This document shows, in pieces, positions 55,025-62,934 of a stretch of DNA of 64,000 nucleotides. Numbering within the stretch: the first letter of the stretch is position 1; each line of letters opens with the position of its first letter. Origin of the DNA: Litoribrevibacter albus (GTDB taxonomy: Bacteria > Pseudomonadota > Gammaproteobacteria > Pseudomonadales > Litoribrevibacteraceae); contig NZ_BSNM01000016.1 in NCBI RefSeq assembly GCF_030159995.1, positions 186,001 through 250,000 on the forward strand. The letters run 5' to 3'. The notes under the pieces were generated by a model, which saw nothing but the letters and a program-made list of their open reading frames with translations, searched no databases and had not been told where the DNA came from. Both the position numbers and the translations under genes were made by a program.

Positions 55025-55065
55025 GTTCCAACCTCACAATGTTGAACCAAAGCTGAGGTTGGAAC
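55025..55065 (+). other. Inverted repeat after the peroxiredoxin gene
   Basis: A perfect 12-bp repeat GTTCCAACCTCA / TGAGGTTGGAAC around a 17-nt loop. It lacks a T-run, so it is a weak terminator at best. Confidence 0.5.
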
Positions 55066-55387
55066 ACCTCTAACATCCGAACAAACATGTACCGATCATC
55101 GAAATATTGTTACCGGCATCTTAGTTTTGAGTGACACTTCAAATATCTGACTATAATTCATACAAAAATCTCACATCAACTGGCTTGAACTGAGCAGATT
55201 TTATGCATTATTAACAAGCAATGCGTTTGTCAATATCTTTATCAATATAAATTGATGCTTTTTTTGATAGTTACAACGAATATCATAACCATTTGATTTT
55301 AAAGACTTTTTAAAATACGTCTATTTTAGCATCTATTTTCCGAACCCAAGATAATACGGGCGTTTGAGGTAGTTTCGAATAACTTAC

Positions 55388-55418
55388 ACACAAAGTTATC
55401 CACAGACTTTGTGTATAA
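55388..55418. other. DnaA-box pair inside an inverted repeat
   Basis: TTATCCACA (55396-55404) is a perfect DnaA box, and TGTGTATAA (55410-55418) is an inverted DnaA box. They overlap a perfect 9-bp inverted repeat ACACAAAGT / ACTTTGTGT. The 571-bp gap around them (55015-55585) is very AT-rich with no gene. It could be a DnaA-titrating or regulatory site, or coincidence. Confidence 0.45.
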
Positions 55419-55585
55419 CCTGAAAACTTCATTTAAAAGTAAGTTATTAGAGGTATTTGTTAAGAGCGAATGATCTCAACACGTCATCCCACAGTACCTA
55501 AAAGCATCCCTTTGCCTATCCCATAGGATCGACTACTCTTTTCTCTGCAAAGATAAAAATAATGCGCTTTGATTAGGAGAGATAC

Positions 55586-55897
55586 ATGGATATTAAACTC
55601 ATACTTGCAACGCTTGCTCTTGCCACTGCCACATCCGCAGTCCAGGCTGCAGACATCAACGCAGGAAAAGCAAAAGCGGCCGTGTGTGCTTCTTGCCACG
55701 GAGCGGACGGTCATGCTTCCATTCCGACCTATCCAAATCTGGCAGGTCAAAATGCCGGATACATTGAAGCCGCTTTACTGGCTTATAAAGCCGGCCAACG
55801 AACCAGCCCTCAAGCGGCGATTATGAAAAGCATGGCGATGCCGCTGAACGAGCAGGACATTAAAAATCTCGCCGCCTATTACAGCAGTCTAAAATAA
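55586..55897 (+). CDS. Small periplasmic cytochrome c
   Basis: 103 residues with a signal peptide cut near VQAADI and one heme c site, C34-AS-C37-H38. Probable axial methionine is in MKSMAMPL (83-85). It resembles single-domain c5/c4-like cytochromes that shuttle electrons to terminal oxidases or peroxidases. The ATG follows AGGAGAG. Confidence 0.88.
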   Translation: MDIKLILATLALATATSAVQAADINAGKAKAAVCASCHGADGHASIPTYPNLAGQNAGYIEAALLAYKAGQRTSPQAAIMKSMAMPLNEQDIKNLAAYYSSLK

Positions 55898-56012
55898 CCG
55901 AAGTGCTCAAAATGGCCTAAGCGCTGTTTTCTAACAATCCGGGGATCGTGACCGTTATTGATACACGGCTTGGAGAAACCCCAGAGAAGAAATGTAATCA
56001 GAAAGAAAGTTT

Positions 56013-56082
56013 CACATCGACTGGTCGTATCACATCGACTGGTCGTATCACAGTGATTGCAGTATCACAGTGATTGCAGTAT
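56013..56082. repeat. Composite tandem repeat downstream of a hybrid kinase gene
   Basis: Two 18-bp copies of CACATCGACTGGTCGTAT (56013-56048) followed by two 17-bp copies of CACAGTGATTGCAGTAT (56049-56082), then a partial CACGGTA. All units start CAC and end GTAT. Confidence 0.85.
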
Positions 56083-56100
56083 CACGGTAGGTGGCAGGTT

Positions 56101-58068
56101 CTAACTTTCGCCACCCTCCAAGATCAGCTCCTGTAATGCATTTTCCAGAAGCTCAAAGTCTATGGGCTTGGTGTAAACCAACTCAATGCCCGCATATTCA
56201 CACGCCTGTTGAGTCTCATATCGACCATCTGCGGTCACAACGATAATAGGAATATGACGTACCAGATCGTTATTATTCAACAGGATGGACAACTCCAGGC
56301 CATCCATGTCCGGCAGACTCATATCCATAAGGATGATGTCAGGTAATGACTTTTGGGCCAACTGAAGCGCTTCTCGCCCACTTCGGGCAATACTCATCAA
56401 CCACCCTTCATGCCTTCGGGCAAAACTCTGCATCAGGGCAATATTACTGTCGTCATTTTCGACGTACATAATATGCATTTCCTGGACAGAAACGGGCGCT
56501 TTGGGGGAGTAATTAAAGTAATCCGTCCCACTCTCTGTCAACGAATCAGCCAAAGGCAAGATGATATCAAAGCGGCAACCTTCATTTTCGCGACTGCCGA
56601 ACTCAATCCGCCCCCCCATATCGTCCACCAAGCGCCGTGACAGTACCAAACCAATGCCAGTACCGGGAATACTGGACGTTTCATAGCCCAGCCGATTAAA
56701 AGGCTTAAACAGATAACTCTGCTTATCGATAGGAATACCTACCCCCGAATCAAGCACTCTGACCCGGACTTCACGTGAGCCCAACCGAGTGACGGAAATG
56801 TCGATACGACCATAATCCCGGTTGTACTTGATCGCGTTATCTACAAAGTTTAAGAAAATCTGCTTTAATCGGGTTCGATCTGCAAACACCCTCACTTCTT
56901 CTGGCGGGAATGAGGTAACCAGTTCCAGTTCCTTGTCAGAGATTTTAAGAGACGATAGCTGAAGGACCTCTTTGATCGCTGAGACCAGATCCGTTTTGAC
57001 CGGTGCTTGTCTTAGATGCCCTGATTCAATCCGGGCTAAATCAAGAATGTCTTCGATCAGACTTTTCAGGTGCTGACCTGCATTGAAGATATAATCCAAC
57101 GATTCCAGTTGATCCGGTGAAAGTGACGTATCTTCTCTTAGCAATTGAGTGAAACCTAACACGGAATTTAAAGGAGTACGCAACTCATGGCTCATATTGG
57201 CTAAAAACTCGGTCTTCGCACGATTTGCCAGTTCCGCGCGTTTGCTTTCTCTTAGAAGCCGAACCTTGGATCGCTTCAGCTCAGTAATATCCAAAGAAAA
57301 TGACGTAACAAACTCCACCTGGCCGTGATCGTTATAAATCGGAGAAAACTGGGTATCAAAAAATCGACCTTTAAACGCATGCGTAAAACGCTCGGCTCCT
57401 TCATTGGAAAATACGGCCTGAATCTGTTGTTCTTGCTGAAATGCACCATCGCCTGCAAACAGATCGGCCCACCCCAAGCCCATCACGGTATGTGCATCCG
57501 GCACACCAAATAACTCCACCGCCGCATGGTTTGCTACCAAAATACGACCCGCTTGGTTAAACACTAAAATCACGGCCTCAGGCGAATTCAGTACCCCGTC
57601 CAATAAGGTTTCATGCCTCAGTCTGAGGTCAGGTTCATGGGATTGATGCGTTTGAGAAGGAGAAGAAAAGTTCAGTGAGGAGATATTCTGAAATGACAGA
57701 GAGGCAGAAGGAAGCGCCTGAACCAAGCATGTGAAAAGCGTTTGATCATTAACACTACAACGTCCCCACACCACGCGAATGGGATACATACGTCCATTCT
57801 TGTGTAAGCCCTGCGCTTTTTGGTCATCAATGCCCTCAGGAAAACGTCCTTCGTTAGAACAAGACACCACAATATCGGACGGCTGCTTATCGGAGGCCAA
57901 GAATATTAAGCCATTGATTGATTGGCCTTCCAGCTCAGAGGATGACCAACCAAAGAGTCCTTCTACTGCACTGTTTGAGATAACAATAACACCCAACTGA
58001 TTCACCACAATCAGCGGGTTAGTCATCGTTTCCAAAACGGCTTGGAATACGCTGCCTTGGGAATCCAT
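56101..58068 (-). CDS. Cytosolic hybrid histidine kinase: PAS-PAS-HisKA-HATPase-receiver
   Basis: 655 residues from the ATG at 58068 behind AGGTG; a TTG 24 bases upstream is unlikely. No membrane segment. Two PAS domains (about 5-125 and 155-275), HisKA with FLANMSHELRTPLNSVLGF, HATPase with GTGIGLVLSRRLVDDMGG, and a receiver domain (about 535-650; MYVENDDSN, phospho-Asp in ILMDMSLPDMDG). It follows a response regulator gene by 48 bp on the same strand and probably forms a pathway with it. Confidence 0.92.
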   Translation of the reverse strand: MDSQGSVFQAVLETMTNPLIVVNQLGVIVISNSAVEGLFGWSSSELEGQSINGLIFLASDKQPSDIVVSCSNEGRFPEGIDDQKAQGLHKNGRMYPIRVVWGRCSVNDQTLFTCLVQALPSASLSFQNISSLNFSSPSQTHQSHEPDLRLRHETLLDGVLNSPEAVILVFNQAGRILVANHAAVELFGVPDAHTVMGLGWADLFAGDGAFQQEQQIQAVFSNEGAERFTHAFKGRFFDTQFSPIYNDHGQVEFVTSFSLDITELKRSKVRLLRESKRAELANRAKTEFLANMSHELRTPLNSVLGFTQLLREDTSLSPDQLESLDYIFNAGQHLKSLIEDILDLARIESGHLRQAPVKTDLVSAIKEVLQLSSLKISDKELELVTSFPPEEVRVFADRTRLKQIFLNFVDNAIKYNRDYGRIDISVTRLGSREVRVRVLDSGVGIPIDKQSYLFKPFNRLGYETSSIPGTGIGLVLSRRLVDDMGGRIEFGSRENEGCRFDIILPLADSLTESGTDYFNYSPKAPVSVQEMHIMYVENDDSNIALMQSFARRHEGWLMSIARSGREALQLAQKSLPDIILMDMSLPDMDGLELSILLNNNDLVRHIPIIVVTADGRYETQQACEYAGIELVYTKPIDFELLENALQELILEGGES

Positions 58069-58116
58069 TTCAAAGCACCTAAAGTCGATCAATTACTCAT
58101 CGAAGAGTAATTGAGA

Positions 58117-59241
58117 TTAGTCATCCAGAGCTTTTCTAAGCGTTGTGGACGCTTCAATCAACTCTCGTTCAATATCGTCCGTTTCTTCATAGAGCTCATA
58201 CAATTTCTGATGCTGCTCCGCGACCTTTCCAATCAAGGTGGTTTCTTGCTCCTGAGATAACCCCATCACCATCATGCATTCTTCCACTTCATGCATCATA
58301 TTGGTTAAGCGTTCTTTCATTGAGTCAGAAAACGAGCTAAACCGTCGATCAATCTTGGTCACACTGTCATTGATCAAGCCAATACCGGATTCCAGCAATT
58401 TCTGCTTACGTCTCTCAGCCAGACGATCGGTATCCAGGCTTTTAATTTTTTCTTCTACAACCGTCACCGCAATGGCCAGATGGTCTCGCAGCCGACCAAG
58501 CACCGCATCATCATTTGGCATATTTTTAATCAAGATTGAGGCGTGTTCAGAATTGAACATATAGAGGTGCTTATGAGCCACAATTCGTTCTGCATTGGTA
58601 GTCTGCTCAAACAGCGCCTTTTCCAACGGGCTGACCACCCCGGAAAGCGCAAAAAACTGGTGTCCAATGATGTCACTACGAAATGAAACCACCCCCGATA
58701 ATTGAAACGCCTTCAGCATATTCAGCAAGCATTGGGCGACTTCGTTATAGTCTGAAGTTTGTAAGGACTGTATCAGGAACTCCAGGACACGTCCCATTTC
58801 GCTGGAATTGGACATGGCAGTAAACGCAGCTGCTTGCGCCATATCCGCATGAGCCTTGGCATTTACTATCTTCTGACGTACAAGTGAGTTAGCGCCGACT
58901 TTGGCACGTAGTTCTGAAGGGTTAAACGGCTTGCAGACATAGTCATCCCCGCCTGCGTCATACCCTTCCAATCGTTCATCCAGAGTCGTTAAGGCAGAAA
59001 CAAAAATGACACCGATATTGTCTTTGGAGGTATCTTCTCTGAGGGCTCGGCAGAATTCATAACCATTCTGCCCGGGCATATTAACATCCAGTAATATGAC
59101 ATCCGGACAAAACTCTTCCACCTTCACCCAACCTTCTTCTGCGTTCATCGCCAGATCCAACTCAAAGTGTGGCGACAGCACTTTATTGATCAATGCTTGG
59201 TTAGGAGGGGTATCGTCAATAGAAAGCACTTTTACCGTCAC
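58117..59241 (-). CDS. Response regulator with uncharacterised coiled-coil output
   Basis: 374 residues from the GTG at 59241 (VTVKVLSIDD), behind GAGG; an upstream frame lacks a good ribosome site. The receiver domain (1-120) has phospho-Asp in VILLDVNMPGQNG and the KPFNP loop. The remaining 250 residues carry no helix-turn-helix, GGDEF or HD motif; the end is helical (ERKQKLLESGIGLINDSV; MMHEVEECMMVMGLS). The output may be protein-protein interaction with the kinase encoded downstream. Confidence 0.85.
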   Translation of the reverse strand: MTVKVLSIDDTPPNQALINKVLSPHFELDLAMNAEEGWVKVEEFCPDVILLDVNMPGQNGYEFCRALREDTSKDNIGVIFVSALTTLDERLEGYDAGGDDYVCKPFNPSELRAKVGANSLVRQKIVNAKAHADMAQAAAFTAMSNSSEMGRVLEFLIQSLQTSDYNEVAQCLLNMLKAFQLSGVVSFRSDIIGHQFFALSGVVSPLEKALFEQTTNAERIVAHKHLYMFNSEHASILIKNMPNDDAVLGRLRDHLAIAVTVVEEKIKSLDTDRLAERRKQKLLESGIGLINDSVTKIDRRFSSFSDSMKERLTNMMHEVEECMMVMGLSQEQETTLIGKVAEQHQKLYELYEETDDIERELIEASTTLRKALDD

Positions 59242-59411
59242 AAGAAACCTCGATTTAATACAGCAAATAGATATTAAGTATGAGCCAAGTCTGCAATAGC
59301 TCAAGCTGCTGTTTCTCGTAAATTTTCTATTTCTTTGTGAGATATATCCTAAGATGACGACATCAGTTGTCTTAATCCATTCAATAGGTATCGGAGTACA
59401 GGGTCAGACAT

Positions 59412-59436
59412 AAAAAAAGCGGGCATTAGCCCGCTT
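59412..59436 (-). terminator. Intrinsic terminator of the periplasmic glutaredoxin gene
   Basis: Stem AAGCGGGC / GCCCGCTT around ATTA, with a T-run on the minus strand. Confidence 0.9.
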
Positions 59437-59453
59437 ATTGAAGGTTCGACCAG

Positions 59454-59795
59454 TTATAGGCGGAACACCTTCACATAATCTTTCTTATCAAATCCGGCAA
59501 GTTTCTGTTCGCCAACTACCAGATAAGGAATACCTTCGCCACCAGCGGCTTCAAAACGATCAATATTGTCGTCTGATTTATCTAAATCCAGTTCAGTAAA
59601 TTTAATGTCATTTTCATTCAAAAACTGTTTGGCTTTTTTGCAGTAACCGCACCACTCCGCAGAAAACAGAATGACTTCGCTTTCGACCTGTACAGTTTTG
59701 GCTTGTAAAGGCTCTTGCGCCATACCATGCACTGAAAACAGAACACTCATCATCGCTACAACTTTAATCAATCGATTTAAAACGTACTGCGTCAT
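59454..59795 (-). CDS. Exported glutaredoxin-like protein
   Basis: 113 residues with a signal peptide (about 1-26, VVAMMSVLFSVHGMAQ) and a glutaredoxin fold: active site C49-GY-C52 in AEWCGYCKKAKQFL, cis-Pro loop GIPYLVV. The site CGYC and export suggest envelope thiol-disulfide chemistry. It stands between two terminators as its own transcript. Confidence 0.85.
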   Translation of the reverse strand: MTQYVLNRLIKVVAMMSVLFSVHGMAQEPLQAKTVQVESEVILFSAEWCGYCKKAKQFLNENDIKFTELDLDKSDDNIDRFEAAGGEGIPYLVVGEQKLAGFDKKDYVKVFRL

Positions 59796-59890
59796 CTACT
59801 ACTCACCCTGCGAATTTCAAGATGAGCAAACTGTACATTTTTTAACCAACCTGTACATCAGTTTTTTTGTAACAGATGTAACAATTGGTT

Positions 59891-59922
59891 AAAAAAAACC
59901 ACCGGTGTTATGGCCGGTGGTT
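59891..59922 (-). terminator. Intrinsic terminator of the 56-residue secreted protein gene
   Basis: A perfect 9-bp stem AACCACCGG / CCGGTGGTT with a T-run of eight on the minus strand. Confidence 0.92.
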
Positions 59923-59964
59923 TATTGATGCAGAGATGAAAAATCTCTGTCTAATAAGTGCAGA

Positions 59965-60135
59965 CTACTGCATGCAATCCAAATCACGTTTACGATCTGC
60001 TTTTTTCACGTATTTGCATGTTGGTGTTGCTTGATCCACAGAGGTAAAGCCTGGTTGTTGCACTTCTTGTGCAACTGAAAAAGTTGCGAATGAAGCAAGC
60101 ACGATAGTACAAAGAGCCGAAGTAATGGTTTTCAT
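59965..60135 (-). CDS. 56-residue secreted protein of unknown function
   Basis: A short gene from the ATG at 60135, behind AGGGGGAAA, to a TAG at 59965-59967. It encodes a signal peptide ending FSVAQ (about 1-23) and a mature part of about 33 residues with two cysteines (C40, C54) and several lysines and arginines. It is framed by a strong terminator, so it is likely a real gene. No family is recognised. Confidence 0.75.
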   Translation of the reverse strand: MKTITSALCTIVLASFATFSVAQEVQQPGFTSVDQATPTCKYVKKADRKRDLDCMQ

Positions 60136-60315
60136 AATTTCCCCCTAACCTTACAAGTGTTGTGTCCATCATTGTTATGAACTTTCAAAAAGTTAGAGGG
60201 AAATGACGCGGCATAGTTCAGAGAGCGCTAAGATCATTTGTTCATATATTAATCAACTTAAAGTCTAATAAAATATGGAACCAAGTGTTTCGATTCTCGA
60301 CTAATTCGCTCTCTT

Positions 60316-61809
60316 TTATTCGCCCGGTTTCGTCTTCACTCGCTCAACAGCATCCAACCAACCCTGATAAAGAGTACTGCGTTGATCTTCTTCCATCGAC
60401 ACATCAAATGCACGCTCACAGAACCACAATTCACTGATCTGCTCTAAGGATTCAAAAATCCCCACCTGCATACCGGCTAAATAAGCAACACCTAATGCTG
60501 TGGTTTCCGTGATCTCAGGGCGCTCAACCCGAGCATCGAGAATGTCCGACAAGAACTGAACCAACCAGTTGTTCTTCACCATGCCGCCATCGACACGCAA
60601 CGTGGTCGGTTTGGCTGCACCATCGGCTTCCATCGCCTTCATCAAATCTTTGGTTTGATAACATACGGATTGCAAGCCGGCCGCAACAATTTCAGCAATA
60701 CCGGTATCCCGAGTCAGACCAAAAATTGCGCCGCGCGCATTTGGGTCCCAGTAAGGCGCGCCCAAACCAGTAAACGCCGGAACCAGATAGGCAGCCGACT
60801 CGGCATTGGCCTTTTCCGCCAAGGCTTCGGTTTCACGAGCATGCTCAATTAAACGGAGGCCATCACGAAGCCACTGAACCGCAGCGCCAGCAATGAAAAT
60901 ACTGCCCTCAATCGCGTAGGTCACTTCGCCATTCAAACGGTAGCCAACGGTGGTCAGTAATCGGTTTTCTGACTTAACGGCTTTGTTACCAGTATTCAAC
61001 ACCAGGAAGCACCCGGTGCCATAGGTACTTTTCGCCATACCCGGTTCAAAACACGCCTGACCAAACAAAGCGGCTTGCTGATCGCCAGCCATCCCAGTCA
61101 CCGCAATCTCACCGCCAAACAAGTTGGCAGAGGTGTTGCCAAAGTCAGCACTGCAGTCCATCACTTCCGGTAATAGCTGAGCAGGAATATCAAACAGCTC
61201 TAACAGTTCCGAATCCCACTCTTGGGTATGAATGTTCAACAACATGGTACGAGAGGCGTTGGTGGCATCGGTTTTATGAGACTCGCCTTCAGTCAATCGC
61301 CACAGTAAGAAACAGTCAATAGTTCCGAACAGCAACTCACCGGCCTCTGCTTTCTCACGAGCTCCTTCCACATTATCCAGAATCCAACGAATCTTGGTGG
61401 CCGAGAAATACGGATCGATTAACAGTCCGGTTTTCTCAACAATTCGTTCTTCATGCCCCTGCTGGCGAATCGTTTCACAGAAGTCCGCTGTTCTTCGATC
61501 TTGCCAAACAATCGCGTTATAAATTGGCTCGCCGGTTTTTTTATCCCAAACAACCGTTGTTTCACGCTGATTAGTAATACCGATAGCAGCAATATCAGAC
61601 GCAGATAAACGACCTTTCTTTAGAGCTCCGCGACACACACTTAACGTGGTTTGCCAAATTTCTTCCGGGTTGTGCTCAACCCAGCCATCGTGAGGAAAGA
61701 TTTGATTAAACTCTTGCTGATCACTCCACAGCGGACGGCCTTTATGATCAAAAACGATGGCACGAGAACTGGTCGTGCCTTGATCGATGGCCAGAATATA
61801 TTGAGACAT
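60316..61809 (-). CDS. glpK: Glycerol kinase
   Basis: 497 residues, full length. ATP and substrate motifs include [15 protein letters not shown] at the start, [15 protein letters not shown], and [15 protein letters not shown]. It phosphorylates glycerol to glycerol 3-phosphate. It is divergent from glpR with a GlpR-like operator between, and no glpF facilitator gene is adjacent. AAGGAACG precedes the ATG. Confidence 0.97.
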   Translation of the reverse strand: MSQYILAIDQGTTSSRAIVFDHKGRPLWSDQQEFNQIFPHDGWVEHNPEEIWQTTLSVCRGALKKGRLSASDIAAIGITNQRETTVVWDKKTGEPIYNAIVWQDRRTADFCETIRQQGHEERIVEKTGLLIDPYFSATKIRWILDNVEGAREKAEAGELLFGTIDCFLLWRLTEGESHKTDATNASRTMLLNIHTQEWDSELLELFDIPAQLLPEVMDCSADFGNTSANLFGGEIAVTGMAGDQQAALFGQACFEPGMAKSTYGTGCFLVLNTGNKAVKSENRLLTTVGYRLNGEVTYAIEGSIFIAGAAVQWLRDGLRLIEHARETEALAEKANAESAAYLVPAFTGLGAPYWDPNARGAIFGLTRDTGIAEIVAAGLQSVCYQTKDLMKAMEADGAAKPTTLRVDGGMVKNNWLVQFLSDILDARVERPEITETTALGVAYLAGMQVGIFESLEQISELWFCERAFDVSMEEDQRSTLYQGWLDAVERVKTKPGE

Positions 61810-61888
61810 GGGCGTTCCTTTTCACTTTCTGCAAAGAGAGTAGTTCTTTATTATTGTATGTAATTTCAGATGCATCGCATCTTAACTA

Positions 61889-61908
61889 ATATTTTCGTTT
61901 GCGAACAT
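61889..61908. promoter_or_regulatory. GlpR operator between glpK and glpR
   Basis: ATATTTTCGTTTGCGAACAT matches the GlpR pattern WATGTTCGWTAWCGAACATW with a perfect right half. It lies 80 bp upstream of glpK and 78 bp upstream of glpR. Confidence 0.75.
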
Positions 61909-61985
61909 AATACTTCATAATAACGAAAAAAACGCGCATCCACTCGCATATTTCGAACAAGTAGAAGTCTTACAAGGGTCTATGA

Positions 61986-62741
61986 ATGGCAAAACAGTCA
62001 CGACACGAACTCATCCTGAAACTGGTAGCAGAACATGGCTACATCAGTAACGAAGAGCTTGCCAGTCGCTGCCAGGTTACCCCCCAAACCATTCGCAGAG
62101 ATCTCAACGAACTGGCCGACAATCAACAGCTGTCACGCCATCACGGTGGTGCCGGTACCAACACCAGCATTGCCAATGCCGCTTACTCACAGCGTCGAGT
62201 GATGCAGCATGAGCAAAAGGCGCGTATCGCACAACGCATCGCACAGCAAGTCCCGAACTTCTCCTCGCTGTTTATTAACATTGGTACCACCACCGAAGAA
62301 GTGGCCAAAGCCCTGCTCAATCATACCGGCCTACAGATCATTACCAACAACCTTAATGTCGCCAATATTCTCAGTGCCAAAGAGGATTTTGATGTACTTG
62401 TAGCCGGTGGCACTGTACGTAAAGACGGCGGCATCGTTGGTCAAGGCACCGAAGATTTCATAAACCAGTTCAAGGTCGATTTCGGCATCGTTGGCATCAG
62501 TGGTATTGATGAAGACGGTTCGTTACTGGATTACGACTACCGCGAAGTTCGAGTCTCGCAAGCCATCATCAAGAATTCCCGGCAAGTGCTTTTAGCCGCC
62601 GATCATACCAAGTTTGGCCGCAACGCCACTATTCGCCTGGGCAACATCACGGATGCGCACCAGGTCTACACAGATCAAGCCACACCCACAAAGATCAAAG
62701 CACTATTGGATGAACATCAGGTCAATCTGATCATCTGCTGA
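61986..62741 (+). CDS. glpR: Glycerol-3-phosphate regulon repressor, DeoR family
   Basis: 251 residues. The DeoR helix-turn-helix [24 protein letters not shown] lies near 18-42, and the sugar-phosphate-binding domain follows with [16 protein letters not shown] and [16 protein letters not shown]. It represses glp genes and is released by glycerol 3-phosphate. Its position between glpK and glpD, with operators on both sides, supports the name. Confidence 0.95.
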   Translation: MAKQSRHELILKLVAEHGYISNEELASRCQVTPQTIRRDLNELADNQQLSRHHGGAGTNTSIANAAYSQRRVMQHEQKARIAQRIAQQVPNFSSLFINIGTTTEEVAKALLNHTGLQIITNNLNVANILSAKEDFDVLVAGGTVRKDGGIVGQGTEDFINQFKVDFGIVGISGIDEDGSLLDYDYREVRVSQAIIKNSRQVLLAADHTKFGRNATIRLGNITDAHQVYTDQATPTKIKALLDEHQVNLIIC

Positions 62742-62840
62742 TCAACCTAGAGATCCAACACCGTTTTCTAAATCTGATCTTTATTTCAAATAACCCGATT
62801 CTTTCATGAATAAGTTTCGGTTTCGTCAAATTCGTCGCAT

Positions 62841-62882
62841 AAATGTTCGCTTACGAATATTTATGTTTGCTTTCGAATATAA
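62841..62882. promoter_or_regulatory. Two adjacent GlpR operators upstream of glpD
   Basis: AAATGTTCGCTTACGAATATTT (62841-62862) and TTATGTTTGCTTTCGAATATAA (62861-62882) are two phased GlpR-like sites, 53 bp before the glpD ATG. Confidence 0.8.
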
Positions 62883-62934
62883 ATTTGATTATTATCATCA
62901 AAAAACAACACATACGAACATAAAGAACCTTCTT

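Noticed and set aside
55200-55450. Chromosomal origin of replication
   Set aside because: Only two DnaA boxes are present and none of the usual neighbours (dnaA, dnaN, mnmG, rpmH) is nearby; kept only as a possible DnaA-binding site.
59990-60172. 60-codon minus-strand frame starting at 60172
   Set aside because: It runs in a different frame through the 56-residue secreted protein gene, which has the ribosome site and signal peptide.
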